A stretch of DNA of 6,626 bases from Gemmatimonadota bacterium (GTDB lineage Bacteria; JAAXHH01): positions 1-6,626 of the forward strand of contig JAPOOT010000412.1 of NCBI GenBank assembly GCA_026713285.1, read 5' to 3'. The position numbers were made by a program, and so were the translations under genes. Of the stretch, positions 1 to 6,308 are shown piece after piece (position 1 is the stretch's first letter; every line of letters begins with the position of its first letter). Under the pieces are notes generated by a model. It was not told the origin of the DNA and did not search any database. It was given only the letters and a program-made list of their open reading frames with translations.

Positions 1-43
1 GGATTTCCGTCCCGGGTGTTCCCTTGGCGCAAGCGGCCGTCAT
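1..43 (-). CDS. 5' end of an unidentified gene coupled to mqnD (partial)
   Basis: The mqnD stop codon TGA overlaps an ATG in the -1 frame (ATGA). From this ATG the minus strand stays open to the window edge, reading MTAACAKGTPGTEI. A 4-base ATGA overlap is a classic sign of translational coupling between operon genes, so this is probably the start of the next gene in the mqn operon. Only 14 codons are visible, there is no clear Shine-Dalgarno sequence of its own, and the residues match no family I can name. It could be another menaquinone gene, but that is not shown. The alternative is that the overlap is chance and the real downstream gene starts beyond the edge. Confidence 0.4.
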   Translation of the reverse strand, partial: MTAACAKGTPGTEI

Positions 44-867
44 TCGAACAGAGAATGCCCCGACGCCGGCACGATACCGGCTGCCTCGGCGCGTGCGTAC
101 AGGTCGTGTATAGCCGCTTCCCCGTCCTCTCCATACTGCAGGGAGTACTCGTTCACGTAGAGATCGATGTGTTGCTGCATGACCGTTTCATCCATTTCCT
201 GGGCATGGCGCCTGATATAGGGCCGAACCTCATCGGGATGGGCGTAGGCGTATTCAATGCTCGATCTTATCGACCGGTCGAGCCGTTCGTGCATCGAACG
301 TCCCAGGTCCCTTCGCGCGAGAATCCCTCCCAGGGGTATAGGGTGACCCGTCTCTTCCTCCCACCAGGCTCCGAGGTCGATCACCTGCGAAAGGCCGTAT
401 CCTGCGAAAGTGAACCGGCTTTCGTGGATGATCACCCCGGCTTCGACGTCACCGCGTTCGCAGGCCGGCATGATCTCGTCGAAGGGAAGGTAGACCAGTC
501 GATCCAGGCCGGGATCGAAAAGCCTCATTAGCAGCGCCGCCGTGGTCAGGCGTCCGGGCAGCGCGATTTTCTTTCCCTTCAACCGTTCCGGCGACAGCGG
601 TTCTCTCGAAACCACCAGGGGGCCGCATCCCCGGCCCAGCGCCCCGCCGGACCGGAGCAGGACGTAATGGTCCCTGAGGTGGGCCAGGGCGTGAAAGGAA
701 ATCTTCGTCAGGTCCAGTTTCCGCTCAAGGGCCAGTGTATTCAGGGACTCGATATCTTCCAATACCTCCCGGCAAGGAGGCGCATCGGGAATCCTGCCCT
801 GGGTCAAGGCACAGAAGATGAACGTGTCGTTCGGACAGGGCGAGTACCCGAGAGAAAGGGGTGTCAT
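40..867 (-). CDS. mqnD: 1,4-dihydroxy-6-naphthoate synthase MqnD (futalosine pathway)
   Basis: MqnD converts cyclic dehypoxanthinyl futalosine to 1,4-dihydroxy-6-naphthoate in the futalosine route to menaquinone; it is a cytoplasmic lyase with a periplasmic-binding-protein-like fold. The 275-residue product has the expected length and the family signatures: GYSPCPNDTFIF at residues 7-18, EDIESLN near 37-43, LRSGGALGRGCGPLVV at 71-86, IIHESRFTF at 146-154 and DLGAWWEEETG at 164-174. His148 in the IIHESRFT motif corresponds, from memory of the Thermus thermophilus enzyme, to its catalytic histidine. The ATG is set by the motif beginning six residues in and by an AGGTAG Shine-Dalgarno-like sequence at 872-877, four bases upstream. 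There is no signal peptide. It lies 76 bases after mqnB and its stop overlaps the start of a downstream frame. The gene looks intact, and the identification is firm. Confidence 0.96.
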   Translation of the reverse strand: MTPLSLGYSPCPNDTFIFCALTQGRIPDAPPCREVLEDIESLNTLALERKLDLTKISFHALAHLRDHYVLLRSGGALGRGCGPLVVSREPLSPERLKGKKIALPGRLTTAALLMRLFDPGLDRLVYLPFDEIMPACERGDVEAGVIIHESRFTFAGYGLSQVIDLGAWWEEETGHPIPLGGILARRDLGRSMHERLDRSIRSSIEYAYAHPDEVRPYIRRHAQEMDETVMQQHIDLYVNEYSLQYGEDGEAAIHDLYARAEAAGIVPASGHSLFE

Positions 868-871
868 GGCG

Positions 872-877
872 CTACCT
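872..877 (-). promoter_or_regulatory. Ribosome binding site of mqnD
   Basis: AGGTAG on the minus strand lies four bases before the mqnD ATG at 867. It supports that start and shows that mqnD can be translated independently of mqnB, which ends 76 bases upstream. The rest of the 868-943 gap shows no convincing promoter or terminator hairpin. Confidence 0.45.
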
Positions 878-943
878 GTTTACGTGCGGGATTGAAGACG
901 CAGTACATATCTTGGAAATGAGCAGCTAAGCGCGTGCGCCCCG

Positions 944-1711
944 TCATTGGACTCCCTGTTCCACGATCAGTTTCACCGCCTGCTGGCAGCGGCGGATTGC
1001 CAGGGGCAGATCCCACCCGGACAGGTTCCGGTCGACCACCCGGTTGCTGATGGCGCGGATTTCCACAAAGGGAATGCCGTTCGCCACGGCTACATGGGCT
1101 GCCGCCGCGCCTTCCATGTTCTCACATATTCCGTCATATCGGGCGGCCAGCTTATCGCCGACCGACTGTACGCCGCTGCACTGCTGCACGGTGACAAAGG
1201 AACCGGCCGCGATCTGGTGTGCCGGTTCGGCTTCCAGCCCGGATGCCAGGCATTGCCGGATGTTCTCCGTTCGCGCTGCGTCGAGCGGTATCCTGTTGTA
1301 CAGGGGCTCCCCTGGCGTCTTTCCGCGGACGGCTGTACGGCCGGCGAGCATGGGAAACCCCAACTGTTCCATATCCATCCAGCCCTCCGGTGTCAGAACG
1401 CCGGTGTCACCGTACCATTCCTCTGTGGCGACGGCGAGGTCGCCTACGCGGAGACCTGACCGCACGTATGCGCCGCCCACGCCGAATTGCAGGATGATCG
1501 CGGGGTCATGGCGCGTCAGCGCCAGGGTCAGGGCCGAGGCCGTATTGACCTGTCCCACGCCCCCCTCGATCAATAGCACCGCCTTCCCGGACAACGAGCC
1601 AAGGTGCCACGGTCGCCCCTGGGGCCGATCCGTTCCGTCGACTTTCATCGATGCACGGATCGACTCCTGTTCGATATTCGTAGCGGATACTAGCAGGAAA
1701 TCGAGATTCAT
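944..1711 (-). CDS. mqnB: Futalosine hydrolase MqnB
   Basis: MqnB removes the purine base from futalosine (hypoxanthine) in menaquinone synthesis. It belongs to the PNP/UDP phosphorylase superfamily, close to MTA/SAH nucleosidase. Counting from the chosen start, the 255-residue protein opens with MNLDFLLVSATNIEQES, the family's first strand. GGVGQVNTA follows near 49-57, then FGVGGAY near 75-81, GLRVGDLAVA near 85-94, the purine/ribose-binding segment ENMEGAAAAHVA around 195-206, and EIRAISNRVVDRN around 214-226, whose aspartate is in the catalytic position known for this superfamily. The frame is open further upstream, with an ATG at 1747 (adds a basic LPKKRK-type stretch) and a TTG at 1771 (overlaps the previous gene). 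I chose 1711 because the conserved fold begins there; GATGAG just upstream is only a weak Shine-Dalgarno sequence. MqnB sits directly before mqnD, which fixes the pathway. MTA/SAH nucleosidase is the alternative, but is less likely given the neighbour. Confidence 0.92.
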   Translation of the reverse strand: MNLDFLLVSATNIEQESIRASMKVDGTDRPQGRPWHLGSLSGKAVLLIEGGVGQVNTASALTLALTRHDPAIILQFGVGGAYVRSGLRVGDLAVATEEWYGDTGVLTPEGWMDMEQLGFPMLAGRTAVRGKTPGEPLYNRIPLDAARTENIRQCLASGLEAEPAHQIAAGSFVTVQQCSGVQSVGDKLAARYDGICENMEGAAAAHVAVANGIPFVEIRAISNRVVDRNLSGWDLPLAIRRCQQAVKLIVEQGVQ

Positions 1712-1757
1712 TAACGACTCATCGGCTTTCCGTTTTTTTGGGAGCATCCCCAGGTCT

Positions 1758-2837
1758 CTAGATTCGCTCAACTTCGACCCACCTGCCTGTGTCGTTCGAC
1801 TCGACCGCCGCGTCGATTACGAGTTGGGCAGCCAGGCCATCACGGAAGGTGGGCGCCTCGTCTTCATCCCGGTGGATGTTATTCAGAAAAGTCGTGACGA
1901 TGCTGTCGTCGCGGGACGTTGCAGGAACCGATACGGGCATGTATTCGTCATGCGAAGCCCGTTCCATCAGGCCTCTGCCGCCTTCCATCTGCCAAAAATA
2001 GGAAGTCCGTTCGCAATCCACGCGCAGGGTATGTTCCTGGTGCAGCCTGCTGGCCCGGATCGACCCGCGGGCTCCGTTCCCGAACCGCAGCATCAACTGG
2101 CAGACGTCATCGTTTTCCACCTGCCCGGTCTCGCGCGGGATATCCAGTTCCTCTTCCCTGTGCTTTCTGCGCAGTTCACCGAAATGATCTTCCGCGGTGA
2201 GCAATGGACGGTGCGTCACGTACAGGGCCAGTTCCGCGTTCACCTGCGATATCTCGCCGACGAGCCACCGGGCCGCATCGATCATGTATACCCCGAGATC
2301 GCCCAGGGCCCCGGTGCCCGCTTCGGCCCGACGGAACCGCCATGTGAGCGGAAAATCGGGCTGCCGGGCCCAGTCGAAGGACCAGTGGGCGTCAAATGTA
2401 TGGACTCTCCCGGCCGTTCCGTCCCGCAACAATCGGGACAGGAACCGGAGCGCGGGGAACAGCCGAAGGCCCGACTGCATACCGGTTTTCGCCCCGTAGC
2501 GACGGGCTGCGAGCCACATCTCCCGCGCCTGTGACCCGTTGAGCGCGAGAGGTTTCTCGGAGAATACGGACTTTCCGGCCTTCAGGGCCGCCAGGGCGAT
2601 TGGATGATGCAGGTGATGGGGCGTGGTAATGCCGACGGCGTCGACGTCGCTGCGATTGAGCAACTCGTCGACATCCCGGCACACGTGGGGAATGCCATAC
2701 CGGTCCGCCAGAGATCGGGCGCTTTCGATACGGCGGCTGGCGACCGCGGTCAGCGAGGCTTCCTTCCGCCAGGCCTCCGCATGGGAATAGGCAATGTGCC
2801 CGGCGCCGATCATGCCGATGCGAACGGAGTCTTTCAT
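1758..2837 (-). CDS. Gfo/Idh/MocA family NAD(P)-dependent oxidoreductase
   Basis: The 359-residue protein has the two-domain layout of the Gfo/Idh/MocA family, whose members oxidise or reduce sugars, inositols and related compounds with NAD(P). The N-terminal Rossmann domain carries the dinucleotide loop G8-M-I-G11-A-G13-H-I-A16. TTPHHLHHPIALAALKAGK at 71-89 leads into the signature EKP at 94-96, whose lysine (Lys95) is a catalytic or binding residue in the family. The C-terminal domain holds GALGDLGVYMIDAARWL at 176-192; the usual GDxxxHxxD histidine is replaced by tyrosine at 184, a substitution also known from glucose-fructose oxidoreductase-like members. A charged segment follows near 215-240. 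The start is set by the Rossmann strand beginning at residue 5; no good Shine-Dalgarno sequence is visible. It lies 45 bases after the peptidase gene and 46 before mqnB, so it is probably cotranscribed with both. The substrate cannot be told from sequence, and no tie to menaquinone is established. Confidence 0.9.
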   Translation of the reverse strand: MKDSVRIGMIGAGHIAYSHAEAWRKEASLTAVASRRIESARSLADRYGIPHVCRDVDELLNRSDVDAVGITTPHHLHHPIALAALKAGKSVFSEKPLALNGSQAREMWLAARRYGAKTGMQSGLRLFPALRFLSRLLRDGTAGRVHTFDAHWSFDWARQPDFPLTWRFRRAEAGTGALGDLGVYMIDAARWLVGEISQVNAELALYVTHRPLLTAEDHFGELRRKHREEELDIPRETGQVENDDVCQLMLRFGNGARGSIRASRLHQEHTLRVDCERTSYFWQMEGGRGLMERASHDEYMPVSVPATSRDDSIVTTFLNNIHRDEDEAPTFRDGLAAQLVIDAAVESNDTGRWVEVERI

Positions 2838-2882
2838 GGAGCAACCCGCCGGTGTAGACCAGGAAGAAGCTCAATCTGCCGT

Positions 2883-4973
2883 TCAGTGGGCTTCACCGCC
2901 CGCCTCCAGGAGGCCGCCCTGGCGAAGCAGGGCTTCCGTGGTAGGTTCCCGCCCGCGAAAATCTCTGAAGACGTCCATGGGATGCCGGCTGCCGCCGAGG
3001 GCGAGGATGGTATCGCGGAACCTGCGGCCCAGGCGACGCATCTCCCCGTCGTTTTCCAGGCCCGCTTCCTGGAACGCGGAGAAGGCGTCCGTACTGAGCA
3101 CTTCCGACCACTTGTAACTATAGTATCCCGCCGCGTAACCACCCGCGAATATGTGGGAGAACGAACAGAAGAACCGATCCTCCGCCAGCGACGGAAGGAT
3201 CAGCGTTTGCGCATCGATCCGGCGCTGCACGTCCAGGATGGTCTCCGATCCCTCCGGATCGAAACCTTCGTGCAGTTCCATGTCGAGCAGGCCGAAGTTC
3301 ACCTGCCTGAGGGTATTGCTTCCCTCCCGGAACGTCCGGGCGCCAAGCAAGCGGTCGATGATTTCATCCGGCAGCGGTTCGTCCGTCTCGTAGTGGCGGG
3401 CCAGACCCTTCAGCGTCGCCCGGTCGTAACACCAGTTTTCCATGAACTGACTGGCGATCTCCACCGCATCCCATTCCACGTTGGATATACCGGACGCCAT
3501 GCCGTAATCGATATTCGTCAGCATGTGCTGGAGGGCGTGGCCGAACTCGTGAAAAAGGGTTTCCACTTCCCGGAACGTCATGAGGGAGGGTTTGCCGCCG
3601 ACGGGCTTGCCCTGGTTGCAGATCATGTAGGCCACAGGCAGCCGTGCGGCCTGTCCGGAGGAAGCCATGACCGCGCTTCTGCCCACCAGCGTATCCATCC
3701 ACGCGCCGCCCTGCTTCTCCGCGGGACGGCTGTACGGGTCCAGGTAGAACCCCGCCACGGGTTCGTTCCGATCGTCGTATACCCGGAAGAACTGTACGTC
3801 TTCATGCCATACCGGCGCTTCGCCGGTCGTCTCCTCCAGTCGCACCTCGAACAGCCGCTCCGTGAGTTCGAACAATCCGTTCAACACGCGGGGCAACGGG
3901 AAATAGGGTCTGAGCTCTTCGTCCTTCAGGTCGTAGCGCGTCTCGCGAAGCCGTTCCGACCAGTAAGGGACGTCCCAGTGCTTCAGTTCGCCGTCCTTCT
4001 CGACGCCTGCCAGCGCCTTGACCGCTACCATGTCCCGTTCGGCGGCGCCGCGGCTCGCCGAGCTCAATTCATTGAGCAGGCCCCGCACGGATCCCGCATC
4101 AGGCGCCATTTTCCGGCTGAGGCTCAACTCCGCGAAGGTATCGAACCCGAGCAGTCTGCACTTGTCGTTCCTCAGGGCGATGATCTCCCTGGCCACATCC
4201 CGGTTGTCCCACTGGCCGTCCGACGCCTTGGAAATGAAGGCGCGGTACATTTGCGCCCGCAGGTCCCGGCGCTTGCTGTGCTGCATGAACGGCATGAAAC
4301 TAGGATAGTCCAGCGTGAATACCCACGGACCGTCCGAAGAGGCGGCCTGCCCGTGTCCCTCCTGCCGGGCCGTATCCGCTGCCAGTTCGAGCAGCGTAAC
4401 CGGCAGCCCGTCGACTTCTTCAGAATTTGTCAGCGTGATCCTGAAGGCCTTGGTGGCGTCGAGGACATTGTTCGAAAACTTCGTGCTCAGTTCCGCCAGC
4501 CTTTCGCTGATCTCGTTATAGCGTTCCCGTCCCGCGTCGTCGAGTCCCACGCCGTTCAACTCGGCTTCTTGGATGGCCGACGCCAGTATACGCTCCTGCG
4601 CGGGTTCGAAGTGCTTTGCTTCGTCACTGTCCCGCAAGGCGCAGAACGCCTGGTACAGGGGTCCGCTTTGGCCGAGCCGGTTGCTGAACTTGACCACTTC
4701 GGCGAGCAGGGGGTCGTAGACCTCCCGCAGTTCAGGTGAGTTCTTCACCCCGTGGAGGTGGGACACGATGCCCCATGTGCGCCCCAGGTCGTCTTCTATT
4801 TTCTCGAGCGGGTCCATGAGCGCGTGCCAGGTGCACGGCGCCGTTTCCTCGAGACGGGCAACGGCCCGTTCGCATCGTTCAAGCACCGCACGGATGCCCG
4901 GTTCGATATGACTGATTTCGATCTGGTCGAAGGCGGGCAGGTCGTCCCAGTTCAGCAGTGGATTGCTTTCCAT
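2883..4973 (-). CDS. prlC: M3 family zinc metallopeptidase, oligopeptidase A-like
   Basis: This 696-residue protein matches the M3A peptidases (oligopeptidase A, dipeptidyl carboxypeptidase, thimet oligopeptidase), cytoplasmic enzymes that degrade short peptides. The start NPLLNWDDLPAFDQIEISHI resembles E. coli oligopeptidase A (about 680 residues). The mostly helical N-terminal half is followed by the zinc site: FHEFGHALQHML contains His475, Glu476 (catalytic) and His479. VEWDAVEIASQFMENW supplies the expected third ligand, Glu505. FSHIFAGGYAAGYYSYKW at 605-622 carries His607, Tyr613 and Tyr617 of the substrate-binding tyrosine/histidine cluster typical of the family. There is no signal peptide or membrane segment. 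AAGG seven bases before the ATG supports the start. All key residues are present. It is first in the minus-strand gene run and is divergent from the FMN dehydrogenase. It could equally be named dipeptidyl carboxypeptidase (dcp); the N-terminus favours the PrlC/OpdA branch. Confidence 0.93.
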   Translation of the reverse strand: MESNPLLNWDDLPAFDQIEISHIEPGIRAVLERCERAVARLEETAPCTWHALMDPLEKIEDDLGRTWGIVSHLHGVKNSPELREVYDPLLAEVVKFSNRLGQSGPLYQAFCALRDSDEAKHFEPAQERILASAIQEAELNGVGLDDAGRERYNEISERLAELSTKFSNNVLDATKAFRITLTNSEEVDGLPVTLLELAADTARQEGHGQAASSDGPWVFTLDYPSFMPFMQHSKRRDLRAQMYRAFISKASDGQWDNRDVAREIIALRNDKCRLLGFDTFAELSLSRKMAPDAGSVRGLLNELSSASRGAAERDMVAVKALAGVEKDGELKHWDVPYWSERLRETRYDLKDEELRPYFPLPRVLNGLFELTERLFEVRLEETTGEAPVWHEDVQFFRVYDDRNEPVAGFYLDPYSRPAEKQGGAWMDTLVGRSAVMASSGQAARLPVAYMICNQGKPVGGKPSLMTFREVETLFHEFGHALQHMLTNIDYGMASGISNVEWDAVEIASQFMENWCYDRATLKGLARHYETDEPLPDEIIDRLLGARTFREGSNTLRQVNFGLLDMELHEGFDPEGSETILDVQRRIDAQTLILPSLAEDRFFCSFSHIFAGGYAAGYYSYKWSEVLSTDAFSAFQEAGLENDGEMRRLGRRFRDTILALGGSRHPMDVFRDFRGREPTTEALLRQGGLLEAGGEAH

Positions 4974-4980
4974 TTGATCG

Positions 4981-4984
4981 CCTT
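4981..4984 (-). promoter_or_regulatory. Ribosome binding site of the M3 peptidase gene
   Basis: AAGG on the minus strand lies seven bases before the ATG at 4973, a normal spacing. It supports this start, which also matches where oligopeptidase A proteins usually begin. Confidence 0.5.
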
Positions 4985-5034
4985 GCTTTTTTAGAGTGCA
5001 TGCCTGTATCTTGGGGTACGCTCGCCGCCGGACT

Positions 5035-5070
5035 CGCGGCGCCAGGCCCTTAGCAAATTACGCGGCGCCA
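5035..5070. repeat. 10-base direct repeat CGCGGCGCCA, two copies
   Basis: CGCGGCGCCA occurs at 5035-5044 and again at 5061-5070, with starts 26 bases apart, about 2.5 helical turns. Each copy includes the palindrome GGCGCC. The pair sits in the divergent intergenic region upstream of the FMN dehydrogenase. It could be an operator for a regulator of either gene, but in GC-rich DNA a short repeat of this composition may arise by chance. Confidence 0.4.
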
Positions 5071-5115
5071 CGGCTGAAATCAACCACCATTTACCGCCCG
5101 AGCGGAACGAACAAC

Positions 5116-6285
5116 ATGACGGAAAAACGATTCAAACGACGGTTGCAGCGATATCCGGCAGTGAGCGACCTGCGCAGACTGACTCGTAAGAGACTGCCGC
5201 ACATTGCGTGGGAATACCTGGACTGCGGGACGGGGGACGAACGTGCGGTGGCGAGGAACCTGGAACGCATGGCGGAAGTCACGCTCGCGCCGGTATTCAT
5301 GCGGGGCGAACTGAAGCCCGATCTGACCACGGAACTGTTCGGCCGGACGTACAGCGTGCCTTTCGGCGTTTCGCCGGTTGGACTGACCGGGCTCATGTGG
5401 CCCAGGGCGGAGTTTATCCTGGCCGCCACAGCCGCGAAATACCGCTTTCCCTACTGTCTGAGTACGGTAGCCACGCAGTCGCCCGAGTCGGTCGGCCCCC
5501 TGGTGGGTGACATGGGCTGGTTTCAACTATATCCTCCCAGGCGGCGGGAAATACGGGACGATCTGTTGAAGCGCGCAATGGACGCCGGCTTCCATACGCT
5601 CGTGGTCACGGCGGACGTGCCCGTGGGCAGCCGCAGGGAACGGACCAGCCGGGCGGGCCTGGAGACGCCGCCGCGGATCACGGCCGGGTTCGTGTACGAA
5701 GCGCTGATGCATCCCACCTGGACGATTCAGACCCTGCTCGCCGGCCTGCCCAGGCTCAGGGCCATCGAAAAATACGCCGATTCGAAGCAGATGGGCGAGG
5801 TGGCGAGTTACGTCGGCCAGGAATTGGGCGGCACGCTGGACTGGGACTATATCCGTGAGGCGCGCGATCTCTGGGACGGACCGGTGATCGTGAAGGGCAT
5901 CCTTCATCCCGACGACGCGGAACGGGCGATAGAGACCGGCGTGGAAGGCATTCAGGTCTCAAACCACGGCGCGCGGCAGTTTGACGGCACGCTCGCCGCC
6001 ATCGACGCGCTTGCCCCCATCGTCCGCCAGGTCAATGGACGGGCCCGTGTCCTGTTCGACAGCGGGGTGCGCACCGGACTGGACATCATCCGGGCCCTGT
6101 CGCTGGGCGCAGATTTCGTGCTGCTGGGAAGGGCCTTCATGTACGGCGTGGGCGCATTCGGCAAAACAGGAGGCGATCATGCCTTCGAGATACTCAAGGC
6201 CGATCTCGAAGTCAACATGGCCAACCTGGGATGTGCTTCGGTGGACGAGATCCCCGAACCGGTCCGGCCCGAAACCACACAGTAA
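5116..6285 (+). CDS. FMN-dependent alpha-hydroxy acid dehydrogenase/oxidase
   Basis: The 389-residue protein belongs to the family of L-lactate dehydrogenase (LldD), glycolate oxidase and mandelate dehydrogenase, FMN-bound TIM barrels that oxidise 2-hydroxy acids to 2-oxo acids and pass electrons to quinone, cytochrome or oxygen. Visible family sites in order: YLDCGTGDE at 34-42; PFGVSPVGLTGL at 82-93; the FMN/substrate segment FQLY at 136-139; TADVP at 165-169; the conserved arginine before glutamate (Arg174); VIVKGI with Lys260; the active-site SNHGARQFDG at 282-291 with catalytic base His284 and Arg287; DSGVRTG at 315-321; and the phosphate-binding LLGRAFMYG at 336-344. The motif usually reads SNHGGRQ; here the second glycine is alanine. 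I chose ATG 5116 because an upstream extension to a GTG at 4996 has no family similarity; the Shine-Dalgarno sequence is weak (GAGCGG). The exact substrate is undetermined, with lactate, glycolate or another hydroxy acid possible. Confidence 0.93.
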   Translation: MTEKRFKRRLQRYPAVSDLRRLTRKRLPHIAWEYLDCGTGDERAVARNLERMAEVTLAPVFMRGELKPDLTTELFGRTYSVPFGVSPVGLTGLMWPRAEFILAATAAKYRFPYCLSTVATQSPESVGPLVGDMGWFQLYPPRRREIRDDLLKRAMDAGFHTLVVTADVPVGSRRERTSRAGLETPPRITAGFVYEALMHPTWTIQTLLAGLPRLRAIEKYADSKQMGEVASYVGQELGGTLDWDYIREARDLWDGPVIVKGILHPDDAERAIETGVEGIQVSNHGARQFDGTLAAIDALAPIVRQVNGRARVLFDSGVRTGLDIIRALSLGADFVLLGRAFMYGVGAFGKTGGDHAFEILKADLEVNMANLGCASVDEIPEPVRPETTQ

Positions 6286-6308
6286 ATGTACCAGGAATTA
6301 AACCGTGC

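Larger units (their letters stand above)
4974..5115. promoter_or_regulatory. Divergent intergenic region between peptidase and FMN dehydrogenase genes
   Basis: These 142 bases separate two divergent genes and should hold promoters for both. The best plus-strand candidate is a poor one: TTGCTT at 4983-4988, then 18 bases, then TATCTT at 5007-5012, matching the sigma-70 consensus only partly. I see no clear minus-strand promoter. A GC-rich short hairpin (CGCCGC at 5023-5028 with GCGGCG at 5036-5041, 7-base loop) and a 10-base direct repeat lie between this candidate promoter and the FMN dehydrogenase start. The frame of the FMN gene is open back to a GTG at 4996, but nothing in that stretch resembles the protein family. 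Confidence 0.35.

Noticed and set aside
868..943. Possible promoter or terminator between mqnB and mqnD
   Set aside because: No -10/-35 pair and no stem-loop followed by T residues could be found; the gap is more easily read as an internal operon spacer.
1044..2534. A 496-codon open frame on the plus strand, opposite mqnB and the Gfo/Idh gene
   Set aside because: Its product is low-complexity (Pro, Arg, Ser) and unrecognisable, and it covers parts of two well-supported genes on the other strand.
2604..4739. A 711-codon open frame on the plus strand, opposite the M3 peptidase
   Set aside because: It is antisense to a gene with complete M3 motifs, its product is rich in Arg, His, Val and Gln with no recognisable domain, and it spans the boundary of two real genes. 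This is typical of a GC-rich shadow frame.
4996..5115. Forty-residue N-terminal extension of the FMN dehydrogenase from a GTG at 4996
   Set aside because: The extension is arginine-rich, is not hydrophobic enough for a signal peptide, and would occupy most of the divergent intergenic region; family members begin near the ATG at 5116.
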